Source: Leptospira sp. (GTDB taxonomy: Bacteria; Spirochaetota; Leptospiria; Leptospirales; Leptospiraceae). Taken from it: a stretch of DNA of 64,000 nucleotides. The notes under the pieces are model-generated. The model was not told the DNA's origin and did not search any database. It was given only the letters and a program-made list of their open reading frames with translations. Where the stretch lies: positions 1 to 64,000 of the forward strand of contig JACVCB010000013.1 of the NCBI GenBank assembly GCA_016742255.1. The letters are read 5' to 3'. Of this stretch, positions 19,201 through 27,908 are shown one piece after another. A program made the translations under genes and the position numbers. Each line of letters opens with the position of its first letter. The stretch's first letter is position 1.

Positions 19201-22200
19201 ATCAGTTTTCCAGAAGGACTTACCATCATAGGTGATTACCTATATGCTACCAATTTAGGAACCTACAACATCACAAAAACCCACAAGATAACAGGCGTTA
19301 CGACAATTTTGTGTGGGAATTCAACCAATGGGTACATTGATGCCGTTGGAACGGATGCTTCTTTCAATTTACCACACGGGATCACTTCCGATGGTATCTT
19401 TTTGTATGTAGCCGATTATGGAAATCATTTGATCCGAAGGGTACATAGTGTCACTGGAGAAGTGATCACAATTGCAGGTTCTGGAAACACTGGACTCATC
19501 AATGGAGTTGGTGTATCAGCATCCATTCAATCACCAAAATACATTTCCAACCTTGGTGATGTAATTGTTTTTGGAACTGTAAATGCGCTTCGGACCATAA
19601 AGTCTGAAAGTTTACAATCTTATTATCCTTTGAATGGTTCAAATTACAATTTTGTAAATAACCAAACAATTACTTCGATCGGAAGTCCAACCTTTGGAAA
19701 TGGTAGATTTAATGAACTAAATGGAGCAGCGAGTACATCCATAGGAAATGCAGGAACTGCACCTTCTCCCAGTTTGTCGGTCAATAAAATCACTATGGCA
19801 GGATGGATTATATGGGATGGAACCAATTCTGGAATTGGAAAAGTAATTTTTTATAACGGTGATTTTACAACCAACGGCCATGGATTGTTTATAGACTCAA
19901 AAGACCAATTAGCAATCTACCGCGGTGGTATGCTCCCTGATTCTACAAATGTGACTGTCATACCTAACTTATGGACCCATGTTGCATTAACTGTTGATAG
20001 TAACGATTTATACAAAGTCTATCTTAACGGAAACTTAGTGTTTGAAAAAACCTTAAGTACAAATCCCGTTTCTGGAAATTTTACAATCGGTGTTTCTTCT
20101 GCTGGCTCTTTTTTCTTTCCAGGCAGACTTGCTGATTTGCGTTTCTACAACAGGGAACTCAATGAAGCAGAGATCAATGACTTAGCAAAAAATGCAGAAA
20201 GTACGTTAGTTGGAAATTCCTATGCATCTCGACCAATCCAATTGGCAGCTCAATACCAATTTTCAGGAGACTCCACATCAAAAGGACCTCTTGGTGGAAG
20301 TTTGTCTTTTTATGGTCCATTGACAAACTATTCAACTGGAATCAACAAAACAAATAATACTGCCGTCAGAATTTCTGCATCTTCTGGTGGATACTTACTT
20401 GGCTCGGAACAAGGTTTACCGCATGGATCACAACCAAGGAGTATCTGTGTCTGGGTAAACCTAGAAACCTATCCTAATATGGGAGACAATGCCCCTCTCA
20501 TCACATATGGAAGTGCAGGTCCTTCCACTGAATTCATTCTAAATGTGTACAGAGCATCACCTACTGGTGACCTAAAACTACGGTTTGGTGGTCTCGGCGG
20601 CGGAGAATTGTATCCGTCTTATACACTGCCATTAAATCGATGGACTCATATTTGTGGTACATTTGACGGTAACAATGGTTGGTTATATGTTGATGGAGTG
20701 GAAATCAGTGGACCAGTGAACATTGGTTCGTCTATCAATACAACAACTGGAACTGGACTCTATGTAGGTCGAATGGCTTCGTTTCCTGGTCATATGTTTG
20801 GGGGAAAAGTAGATGAAATTAAAATTTATGCAAAAGCTCTCTCTCAAAAGGAAGTCCGAACTCTCTCAGCACAAATCCCCAATGGTTTAGTTGCCCGTTA
20901 CGATTTTAATAAAAATTTTGATGATGTTAGTGGTTTCGGAAATCCAACCTCAAGTGTGGGAGCAACTCTTGTTTCCGACAAGTATGGAAATGGAATCTCC
21001 GCTTTGAATACAAATGGAAGTACTTACCTAAATGTAACCACTACAACCTCATCCCTACCAAAAAATTCCCAACCACGAACAATTTGTGTTCAGTACAAAT
21101 CAGCGACCCTCAATTCAGGGACTATGGTTAGTATTGGGCCCAATTCAACAGATCGCATGATTGCGTTAGGTGCTGGTAATACAAGTTCTAAATACTTTTT
21201 TTCAGGTTATCTAAACGATGTAGAAGAATTTTATTATAACCATGAAAATGTTTGGCACCACCTTTGTGGTGTATTTGAAGGTCCTGCAGGAAGTTATGCT
21301 GCTACTATCTACCATAATGGAGCAAAACTCATCAGCCAAACCAAAAATACTTGGGATACAAATCCCAATGTTTTTACGATTGGAATTCGATCTGATTTAA
21401 CCAATGGATTTAATGGTCAATTGGATGAAGTTCTAGTTTATAACCGCGCATTAACACTGATGGAAATCCAAGCTTTATCAGGTTATGATCCAAAACAAGT
21501 GATTACTTGGAATGCAAATCCGACAACAAGCAGTTTGAAACTTCACCTAAGTGCCGATAGTTTTTCAAATCAATCCAATTATTCACCGATCACCACTTGG
21601 CATGACAGAAGTGGGAATGCAGCTTCTTTTTTCACAGGAGGTTCCTCACCAACCTATAATAACGCAGGTTTCAATAATAAACCTACTGTGAATTTTAACG
21701 CAGGCAATTCTGAGTATTTATTCCGTGGCAGTGCTGCAAACATTCCTTCCAATAGTTCTACTTTTTTCATCGCCCTATCAAGAACAGCCAACGCCAATGA
21801 TACATTTTTTGAATCAGCATCACCTGGTGTATCATATTATTTTGATGGAGACAATATTCGAATGGCAAAACCATCGGATGGAATTGTTGGCTCGAGTAAC
21901 ATCCAATTTCCTTATACAAACATTCCTTATTTGATTGCAGCAGAACAATTAAATGGAATTTCCTTTGGTATGTATTCAAGTGGATATGCAGTAGGTATCC
22001 CTACAGATCCAAGTAAAACCTACTCACAAAATAATCTTTATTTAGGTTCTAACTCTAGCCCAGGTAACTTTTTCTCTGGAAATATCAGCGAAGTACTCTA
22101 TTACAATGTCAGTTTATCCAATCCAGGTCGTACCATTGTATTCTGTTACTTATCTCAAAAATACAATATTGATTTGTCTGCTGCTTCGGTGTATTGCGAT

Positions 22201-22203
22201 TGA
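16285..22203 (+). CDS. Giant mosaic surface lipoprotein: Ig-like repeats, NHL propeller, LamG-like domains
   Basis: This 1972-residue predicted lipoprotein has a hydrophobic leader ending in the lipobox PTLGC (Cys about 31). Residues 55-415 hold four or five related beta-sandwich repeats, each closing with a Cys-containing strand (for example VSINC, FAVNC, VVLNC). About 420-590 are two chitobiase-C-terminal-like repeats; about 595-770 are two more of the first type. NHL propeller repeats span about 790-1105 (VADYGNHLIRRVHSVTGEV is one). From about 1110 to the end are four concanavalin/LamG-like domains (GNGRFNELNGAAS, ICVWVNLETYP, WTHICGTFDGNNGWLYVDG). It is probably surface-exposed and binds carbohydrate or host/matrix ligands; function is inferred from domains only. 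An ATG at 16303 is an alternative start. The ribosome site is weak. Confidence 0.9.
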   Translation: MKLLDRMDWIKGKRFLQKIIISLCFLPTLGCSFPTINRSLLETFTTFRFLQANTLSYSISFQVSGLLGTGLQIENNGEVMDVSTNGTYTFTKKINSGANYQVTVKTPPSTPIQKCIVSSGQGTVLSGNIEGIQVVCGSALYLISGTATGLSGNGLQLQNVTGVGTDVINVNSASFSFPPLPVGETYNFSIISQPTNPSQTCSITTPVVTNGTMVASPISVSINCTTNSYAVSAQVIGILGTLTAGNELKLTLDGSNTINVTADGTYAFPGSYLSGGNFTVTVDNPGGVITSGVCTLSSGSVTVGNGPTNFAVNCSNAFLVSGTVSSPGGTTTSVLGGPVTLDLVQTGGSPAFPTQSITINPGVTNFTFPSTIPGGVDYQIIVFANPPNQTCTITAGATHSGIVSNMSNVVLNCSLTLPSFSPVSGSLFNDDGTVTISSLIPGSEYRYTIGNGSQADPTCASGTMTTSTVTITDNNQAVVKVIHCKVGWVESQVVTASYTLKVATPTPSLATGSFLDSGQNVSFSSTTTGSTWVCHTAAAAVPADPDCGPTLNTCNTGVLGNYIFPTPGVSQNVKARMCRVNYAQSDVLSTNYQPNVYTVGGTISSLTTPFGTNTFVLQNNGGDDLIIASNGTFTFNTALPTGTNFTVSVLSGPQNPWQTCNITNANGTVSNTAITNIAISCSVNQYNMSGNVTSSVTLPSGLTVTNGVDTINVPAGATSTPISFATPISSGTGYEIQITQEPPGFVCAVQSNIQGTMLGANITNVAVNCVAGYRYGNAIGLKKQAPVQIHYYKGDVTTAAGVAGSGSSDGPAPASSFNDIGGITYDGTKGFIVDSGNHKIRVFNPMTNTVSSLVGNGAAGNTPGSGMSGTFNLPKGITTDGTYLYVTETLGNRIKRVLISSGYAETFAGDDTVVSPANANLDATDPLAARFASPAGIVIDDNKLYIADRNNSAIRVIKLSTREVTTLVTGGDISFPEGLTIIGDYLYATNLGTYNITKTHKITGVTTILCGNSTNGYIDAVGTDASFNLPHGITSDGIFLYVADYGNHLIRRVHSVTGEVITIAGSGNTGLINGVGVSASIQSPKYISNLGDVIVFGTVNALRTIKSESLQSYYPLNGSNYNFVNNQTITSIGSPTFGNGRFNELNGAASTSIGNAGTAPSPSLSVNKITMAGWIIWDGTNSGIGKVIFYNGDFTTNGHGLFIDSKDQLAIYRGGMLPDSTNVTVIPNLWTHVALTVDSNDLYKVYLNGNLVFEKTLSTNPVSGNFTIGVSSAGSFFFPGRLADLRFYNRELNEAEINDLAKNAESTLVGNSYASRPIQLAAQYQFSGDSTSKGPLGGSLSFYGPLTNYSTGINKTNNTAVRISASSGGYLLGSEQGLPHGSQPRSICVWVNLETYPNMGDNAPLITYGSAGPSTEFILNVYRASPTGDLKLRFGGLGGGELYPSYTLPLNRWTHICGTFDGNNGWLYVDGVEISGPVNIGSSINTTTGTGLYVGRMASFPGHMFGGKVDEIKIYAKALSQKEVRTLSAQIPNGLVARYDFNKNFDDVSGFGNPTSSVGATLVSDKYGNGISALNTNGSTYLNVTTTTSSLPKNSQPRTICVQYKSATLNSGTMVSIGPNSTDRMIALGAGNTSSKYFFSGYLNDVEEFYYNHENVWHHLCGVFEGPAGSYAATIYHNGAKLISQTKNTWDTNPNVFTIGIRSDLTNGFNGQLDEVLVYNRALTLMEIQALSGYDPKQVITWNANPTTSSLKLHLSADSFSNQSNYSPITTWHDRSGNAASFFTGGSSPTYNNAGFNNKPTVNFNAGNSEYLFRGSAANIPSNSSTFFIALSRTANANDTFFESASPGVSYYFDGDNIRMAKPSDGIVGSSNIQFPYTNIPYLIAAEQLNGISFGMYSSGYAVGIPTDPSKTYSQNNLYLGSNSSPGNFFSGNISEVLYYNVSLSNPGRTIVFCYLSQKYNIDLSAASVYCD

Positions 22204-22205
22204 AG

Positions 22206-22607
22206 ATGCAACAAGTTCACTACCGGTATCTTTATTTCGGACTCTTTTTTTGTATGATTCTATTTGGTTGTTATTCAGAAAATGATTCTATAACCAAAGA
22301 ACCACCTCCACCGAAAGCAACCACCGTCCCTTTACCTGAGGCGATGTACATTCAAAATGGATGTATCTCATGCCATGGACCTGAAGGGAATGGAAGAGGT
22401 ACTCGGACACATTTACTTAAAGATAGTCGGATTCCTAATTTCCAAGATCGTACAACCTATCTGAATGGTTCCTCCAAAGAATCCATTGCAAACAGTATCA
22501 AAAATGGAATACCCGGAACATACATGAAAGCATATTCACATATGCGTAAAAACGAAATCGATGCATTGGCAGAATATATTCAAAAAATGCAAAAAAACAA
22601 TCGTTAA
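22206..22607 (+). CDS. c-type cytochrome lipoprotein
   Basis: A small mono-heme cytochrome c of about 133 residues. The leader ends in a lipobox (MILFGC), so it is membrane-anchored. A Pro-rich linker (KEPPPPKATTVPLP) leads to the heme motif CISCH in NGCISCHGPEGNGRG. A later Met in GIPGTYMKAYSHM could be the sixth ligand. It likely transfers electrons in the periplasm; the partner is unknown. ATG 22206 lies 3 bases after the stop of the giant lipoprotein gene; a TTG at 22194 overlapping that gene is an alternative start. The tight spacing suggests co-transcription. Confidence 0.9.
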   Translation: MQQVHYRYLYFGLFFCMILFGCYSENDSITKEPPPPKATTVPLPEAMYIQNGCISCHGPEGNGRGTRTHLLKDSRIPNFQDRTTYLNGSSKESIANSIKNGIPGTYMKAYSHMRKNEIDALAEYIQKMQKNNR

Positions 22608-22623
22608 CGTTTCAATGGAAACG
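22608..22623. terminator. Short inverted repeat between convergent genes
   Basis: CGTTTC at 22608-22613 and GAAACG at 22618-22623 form a 6-base stem with a 4-base loop. It sits directly after the cytochrome stop codon and just before the end of the convergent gene. On the minus strand a T-rich stretch follows. It may act as a bidirectional terminator; the stem is short. Confidence 0.35.
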
Positions 22624-22627
22624 AATT

Positions 22628-23389
22628 CTATCGTCCCACATTCATCAAATTTGAGAATAATTCACAAGCGGTCATGGATCCAAGCTCACAGGCATCGTCT
22701 AACTCACCCAATGCAATTGAAATTTCCTCAATTTTTTTAGTCTTAAGTCGAGTATCTGCATTTGACTCCAATTGTTTTGCTTTCATCATTTGTTCACTCA
22801 CGGTTACAAAGTTCCATGGCGAAATTCTTTTTTCGTAGGCCAATGTTTTTAGGAATATTTTGATATCCTTTTCAATCTGAGGGTAAACTGATTCAAAACA
22901 AGTCACTATGATTACAAATCCAAATTCTTCTGCAGTGGAGGTGATATAATGTTGGACAATTGTATCTTCCTTGTCTTTAAAACTTCCAACCATTCCAAGA
23001 AATTGATAAACTTCTTTGTCTTTAATTTCCGTTAATTTTTGTAAATTATAATATTCCTTCACATTTGAAACAAGAATATATCGTTTGGACTCTAAATGAA
23101 AAAGGATTGGATCAAGGTATTGTTGTTTTTCTGATTCTTTAAAAAGAATCACTATCGCTGGAATGATTTCTCTACCTGTCTCCTCCTTCAAAGGACTGGT
23201 TCGAAAATGATCAAACTTAGTTGAACTTCCGTTAGACTTTCGGTTCGTTAAATACCAATTCGAAGGTAATTGGAAGGAGATACAATGTGTCCTTAGGCAG
23301 GTATTCCATTTTTCAGCTTGGACACTGATTGGGAAAGTCAAAAGGACAAATCCAAAAATGATGGAAAAACGGATTTTGGAACCATTCAT
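22628..23389 (-). CDS. Hypothetical exported protein
   Basis: The 253-residue protein has a signal peptide (FSIIFGFVLLTFPISVQA then EKWNTC). An N-terminal beta domain starts THCISFQLPSNWYLTNR, reminiscent of periplasmic PsbP/MOG1-like folds. The C-terminal end LGELDDACELGSMTACELF resembles one Sel1-type Cys-Gly-Ala-Cys turn, but there is only one copy. Function is unknown. Its start overlaps the end of the acetoacetyl-CoA synthetase gene by 4 bases, so it is translated from the same message. Confidence 0.75.
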   Translation of the reverse strand: MNGSKIRFSIIFGFVLLTFPISVQAEKWNTCLRTHCISFQLPSNWYLTNRKSNGSSTKFDHFRTSPLKEETGREIIPAIVILFKESEKQQYLDPILFHLESKRYILVSNVKEYYNLQKLTEIKDKEVYQFLGMVGSFKDKEDTIVQHYITSTAEEFGFVIIVTCFESVYPQIEKDIKIFLKTLAYEKRISPWNFVTVSEQMMKAKQLESNADTRLKTKKIEEISIALGELDDACELGSMTACELFSNLMNVGR

Positions 23390-25344
23390 TGCAGTAACTC
23401 TTTTCTATCTTTGAAAAAATCGAGTGCATTGGGATTTGCCAAAGCATTTTTATTTTTTACTTCGAGACCAGCAACAGTTTGTTTAACAGCAATTTCTACT
23501 TTTTTCCCATTGATCGTATAAGGAATTTCTGGTACTGTTAAAATGATTGAGGGAACGTGCCTAGGTGAAGTTTCATTTTTAATTTGTTCTTTGATTTTTT
23601 TAACCAAACGATCATCCAGTTGGACTCCATCTGCTAAAACAACAAATAATACAACTCTCACATCATCTTTGTAGTCTTGCCCAATGATCACCGAATCCTT
23701 AATTTCTTCAATTTTAGAAACGACAGAATAAATGTCTGCAGTTCCGATACGTACTCCTCCGGGATTCAGTGTAGCATCTGATCTTCCGTAGATAATGACA
23801 CCATTCTCTGGAGTGATCGAAGCAAAATCTCCATGACACCAGATATTATCATAAGTTTCAAAATAAGCTGCCTTATATTTTGCACCTGATTCATCATTCC
23901 AAAAGAATAATGGCATAGAAGGGAATGGAGTGGGACAAACCAATTCACCCTTTTCTCCAGTGACAGATCTTCCCATACTGTCAAAAACTTGGACATCCAT
24001 TCCCAAACCCTTACACTGAATTTGACCAGCATACACGGGTAAGCTGGGATTACCTAATGCAAAACATCCATTTAAATCCGTTCCGCCTGAGATTGAAGAT
24101 AATTGAACATCTGTTTTTATTTTTTCATATACATAGTGAAAACCAGAAACTGGCAAGGGAGAACCTGTCGAAAGAATCACTTTTAAATCTGGAAGTGAGT
24201 ATTTCGATTTTACAGAAATTCCTTCTTCTTCCAATACAGATAAGTACTTGGCACTGGTTCCAAAAACTTGAATGGATTCTTTTTCTGCCATACTCCAAAG
24301 GGTTTCCCAATTGGGATAAAATGGATTCCCATCAAACTGGTATAAGGTTGCACCCAATGCCAATACAGATTGAGACCAATTCCACATCATCCAACCACAG
24401 GTTGTATAATAAAAAAACCGATCCCCTTCTGATACATTACAATGTAACGCCAGTTCTTTGGTATGATTGATTAATACTCCCCCACCTTGGACAATGCATT
24501 TAGGAAGACCAGTTGTTCCAGATGAAAACATGATGTAAACTGGATCAGAAAAACTGATAGGAACATAATCGATTGATTCGTCCTTTGTTGGTGATAAATC
24601 TTGGTAACGAATCGGATTATAAATCTTACCAAAATCTTTAATAGGATTCAAAAACTCATATAAGATTGTTTGTTTGAATTCGGAATTTTTTGCTGAAAAT
24701 AAAGTTTGGGTGATCTCTTCCAATTTTTCAATGATCGAAATTTCCTTTCCTTTGAATGAATAGGATTCCACAGAAATCACTACCTTAGGAAAAATTTGTT
24801 CAAATCGATCCAATATCCCTTTCACTCCAAAATCAGGTGAAGCACTGGACCAAATAGCACCTAACGATGTTGTTGCCAACATGCCAATCGTAGAAATGGG
24901 AGCATTCGGCACAATTCCGACAACCCGATCTCCTTTTTGAATTCCTAACGAAAGTAAGTGTTTACGTAATTTAATGACCTCTAATTTTAATTCATGGTAC
25001 GTTAACCTTTGTACACCTCCGTCTTCCCCATAAAACACAATCGCTTCTTGTTTTGGATTCCCTTTCTCCAGTAAGTTTTCAGCAAAATTGAAAGTAGCAC
25101 CAGGAAACCATTTTGTTTCAGAAAACTGTTTCCCCATCACAAAAGTTTGGGTAGTCGGGGTTTTTAGAATCAGCCCTGATTCTTGTAGCCACTCCTTCCA
25201 AAAAATTTGAGATTCATCGGTAGAAAATTGATGGAAGGAAACATAATCAGGAAAGGATTTCCCCAATTTTGTTTCAAGACGATGTTGGAAATTGATGAGG
25301 TTGTTAGAATGAGAAACTGGAGTCCATAGAGGATTTTGCGACAT
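23386..25344 (-). CDS. Acetoacetyl-CoA synthetase
   Basis: This ANL-superfamily ligase forms acetoacetyl-CoA from acetoacetate, ATP and CoA. At 652 residues it matches the AACS length. The N-terminal ACAS region has KWFPGATFNFAENLLEKGN, characteristic of AACS over acetyl-CoA synthetase. The P-loop is YIMFSSGTTGLPKCIVQGG. The adenylation block has SGGTDLNGCFALGNPSLPVY and the C-terminal hinge GRSDATLNPGGVRIGTADIY. The final Lys-containing stretch ILTVPEIPYTINGKKVEI carries the expected catalytic lysine. It probably links ketone-body or polyhydroxybutyrate-type carbon to acetyl-CoA. Confidence 0.93.
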   Translation of the reverse strand: MSQNPLWTPVSHSNNLINFQHRLETKLGKSFPDYVSFHQFSTDESQIFWKEWLQESGLILKTPTTQTFVMGKQFSETKWFPGATFNFAENLLEKGNPKQEAIVFYGEDGGVQRLTYHELKLEVIKLRKHLLSLGIQKGDRVVGIVPNAPISTIGMLATTSLGAIWSSASPDFGVKGILDRFEQIFPKVVISVESYSFKGKEISIIEKLEEITQTLFSAKNSEFKQTILYEFLNPIKDFGKIYNPIRYQDLSPTKDESIDYVPISFSDPVYIMFSSGTTGLPKCIVQGGGVLINHTKELALHCNVSEGDRFFYYTTCGWMMWNWSQSVLALGATLYQFDGNPFYPNWETLWSMAEKESIQVFGTSAKYLSVLEEEGISVKSKYSLPDLKVILSTGSPLPVSGFHYVYEKIKTDVQLSSISGGTDLNGCFALGNPSLPVYAGQIQCKGLGMDVQVFDSMGRSVTGEKGELVCPTPFPSMPLFFWNDESGAKYKAAYFETYDNIWCHGDFASITPENGVIIYGRSDATLNPGGVRIGTADIYSVVSKIEEIKDSVIIGQDYKDDVRVVLFVVLADGVQLDDRLVKKIKEQIKNETSPRHVPSIILTVPEIPYTINGKKVEIAVKQTVAGLEVKNKNALANPNALDFFKDRKELLQ

Positions 25345-25436
25345 CTTGAGAACTGATCTTGTCCAATTTCAATATTAAGGCAAGTATGTTCCATAAATGA
25401 GTAGTAGAAAAAAATATTCGAGAAATTCTAGGGAAA

Positions 25437-26807
25437 ATGCTGTTCAATTCGATTGATTATTTCTTTTTCTTTATTGCTTGTTATATCACTTATTGGATCT
25501 CACCTTCTCGGTTTCGCAAATATATCCTAATCGTTTTCTCATTATTATTTTATGGATACTGGAGTGGTTCGTTTTTAATACACTTCGTACTTTTTATCAT
25601 TATTACTCACCTTTGTGTGATTGGAATTCTAAAAACGAAAAGAAAAATATTCCTAATACTGGGAGTATCCGTAAATTTATTAAATTTATGTTTTTTTAAA
25701 TATGTATTAACCTATTTAAAATACCTAATGTCAGAAGGTGAATTAACCATTCCCTTTTTCCAATCTTTATCCGAATTTGTATTACCTCTAGCAATTAGCT
25801 TCTATACGTTTCAAATGATTGCTTACCTCGTTGATGCTTGGAGAGGTAAATTCACGGAATCACCTTTCGTTAATTTTTTACTATTTATTTTATTTTTTCC
25901 ACAACTGATTGCTGGGCCCATCATGCGTCATGACGATTTTTATGACCAAATTGACCACGCAAAACTTACATTAGATTTTGTACAACGTGGGATCTTTCAT
26001 ATACTTTCAGGACTTATCAAAAAGGTACTAATCGCAGATCAAATCGCAAAATTAATCAATCCTGTTTATGCCAATCCAGGTGAATATGATGGGGTCTCGA
26101 TTTTTTTATCAACATTTGCCTTTTCATTCCAAGTTTATGGTGATTTTTCCGGTTACACAGACCTAGCAAGAGGATCTGCATTTTTGTTAGGATATGAAAT
26201 TCCGGAAAACTTTCGATCCCCGTTTCTATCTGTTAGTTTTGCAGAATTATGGAGCCGGTGGCATTATACACTTTCAACATGGATCAGAGATTACCTCTAC
26301 ATACCACTGGGAGGAAACCGCGTTACAGAATTGAGATATAATATAAACACAATCATCGTGATGTCATTGTCTGGTTTGTGGCATGGAAACACTTACACCT
26401 TTTTTCTTTGGGGGTTTTTTCACGGAATTTTTCTGTCCATCGAGAGATTTGCCTATGGTAAACCTAACAGAAGCTCTATGACGCCATTAAAAAAATTCCT
26501 GGCTGTTATTTGGATTTTTACAATTTTTTCCGTTCTTGCTACATTTTTCAGAATCGATACTCTAGAAAAAATATCAACGTTTTGGTCTTCCGTTATCAAT
26601 CTAAAAGGAAAAATTATTTATAAACCCGATTTCTGGGGACTCATGATTGGTAGTTATATCTTACAATTTATTGAATATAAAAATTATTTTAAAGATAAAT
26701 TAGAACCTTATATAGTTTGGTTGGTACCAGTTTGTACACTCCTCGTTTATTATGCTTTAGTGAAGATTGAAGCTGCTACCGAAACCTTTATCTATTTCCA
26801 ATTCTGA
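25437..26807 (+). CDS. MBOAT-family O-acyltransferase (AlgI-like)
   Basis: This is a polytopic inner-membrane O-acyltransferase of the AlgI type, which passes acyl groups across the membrane for polysaccharide or cell-wall O-acetylation. The 456-residue product has about ten membrane segments and the family start MLFNSIDYFFFF. PLAISFYTFQMIAYLVDAWRG is a typical early block, seen here as PLAISFYTFQ and MIAYLVDAWRG. SFAELWSRWHYTLSTWIRDY and LSGLWHGNTYTFFLWGFFHG carry the conserved histidines (the second about residue 315). The adjacent SGNH-like DUF1574 gene, 8 bases downstream, is the expected periplasmic partner. Confidence 0.93.
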   Translation: MLFNSIDYFFFFIACYITYWISPSRFRKYILIVFSLLFYGYWSGSFLIHFVLFIIITHLCVIGILKTKRKIFLILGVSVNLLNLCFFKYVLTYLKYLMSEGELTIPFFQSLSEFVLPLAISFYTFQMIAYLVDAWRGKFTESPFVNFLLFILFFPQLIAGPIMRHDDFYDQIDHAKLTLDFVQRGIFHILSGLIKKVLIADQIAKLINPVYANPGEYDGVSIFLSTFAFSFQVYGDFSGYTDLARGSAFLLGYEIPENFRSPFLSVSFAELWSRWHYTLSTWIRDYLYIPLGGNRVTELRYNINTIIVMSLSGLWHGNTYTFFLWGFFHGIFLSIERFAYGKPNRSSMTPLKKFLAVIWIFTIFSVLATFFRIDTLEKISTFWSSVINLKGKIIYKPDFWGLMIGSYILQFIEYKNYFKDKLEPYIVWLVPVCTLLVYYALVKIEAATETFIYFQF

Positions 26808-26815
26808 GATTAAAT

Positions 26816-27904
26816 ATGACACTAAAGAAAATTTACTTTTATCCACTAATTTTAATACTTTTTGTCTTCACAGTTGATAAAATTGCTTGTATCCCTGATT
26901 TCCGTGAAGCTGCTAGGCGACCATATAAATCTGGACAAAATATTCTCGTTGGATTCCCAAAGGTTTGGGAAGAAAACAAACGTTTTCAATCCGAAAACAT
27001 TAATGTAGCAGTTGTTACAGGATCTTCTAGGTCTGATATTTTCCATGAATGGGAGAATATTCCTGTTAACAAAAATACTTACAATCAACCAATCTATTTT
27101 GAAACACGACTTGCTCTAAAAGCTTCTGAATATTTTTTATACTACCTTTTGCTTAAATCAATGGTAGATGGTGGATTTAAACCAAATTTATTATTCATTG
27201 AATTCTCTGAAGAAATGTTAAACGAGAATAATGTTTACTCTTACAAAACAAAGTGGAAAGAGTTAATGTTAACAGAGCGAGAATTAATTGATATATTCCC
27301 AGTATTTAATGCTAAATATAAACTAGATGTTTTAAGTCGGTTGTTATTTGTCTCTTATAATTATCATATCCGTCCTATCCAAGGAGTTTCAAATTTAATA
27401 AAAGGGGAAAGAGCAGCGGACGATACTTATTTTATTGCACTCTCTTCCTACTTAAATAAAAAGAGACCATTTAATCCGAATAATACGGGCATTGAAATCG
27501 ATAATTTTACTCCAAAAGAATATGAAGAACGAATTGTAAACTACAGCAAATCTCAAGAACAACTATTGCTTAACAACTTTTTGATTTCAGAAACTGAAGT
27601 TGGATTTCTCAAAAGAATTATTGAACTTGCTGAAGAAAATAACATTCCTACCGTTATCTGGGAACCACAAGTACATCCCTATTATAAGGAACGTAGAAAT
27701 TCGATCACTGGTGGAAAATTATTCGATACGATTTCCGAAGCTTTAATTGAGAAAAATTCTAAAAATATTCGTCGTATATCTCTGAATAGAGGGAATACAA
27801 ATTGTCGTTTGTATACAGATTCGAGTCACGTCTCTCCCCTCTGTGTTCCAGAAATCGTGGATAAGTTATTGCAAACTGCAAAGGAGATTCCAAACTTTCA
27901 ATAA
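26816..27904 (+). CDS. DUF1574-like SGNH-fold periplasmic protein
   Basis: The 362-residue protein has one N-terminal membrane segment (about 7-24). A periplasmic domain shows SGNH-hydrolase-style motifs: VVTGSSRSDIF near residue 65 (block I, GSS) and YTDSSHVSPLC near the C-terminus (D-x-x-H). This fits the DUF1574 family, which is expanded in Leptospira, and the AlgX/DltD/PatB-type partners of MBOAT proteins. It probably takes the acetyl group delivered by the upstream AlgI-like protein and places it on a polysaccharide; the polymer is unknown. Confidence 0.82.
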   Translation: MTLKKIYFYPLILILFVFTVDKIACIPDFREAARRPYKSGQNILVGFPKVWEENKRFQSENINVAVVTGSSRSDIFHEWENIPVNKNTYNQPIYFETRLALKASEYFLYYLLLKSMVDGGFKPNLLFIEFSEEMLNENNVYSYKTKWKELMLTERELIDIFPVFNAKYKLDVLSRLLFVSYNYHIRPIQGVSNLIKGERAADDTYFIALSSYLNKKRPFNPNNTGIEIDNFTPKEYEERIVNYSKSQEQLLLNNFLISETEVGFLKRIIELAEENNIPTVIWEPQVHPYYKERRNSITGGKLFDTISEALIEKNSKNIRRISLNRGNTNCRLYTDSSHVSPLCVPEIVDKLLQTAKEIPNFQ

Positions 27905-27908
27905 TTGT

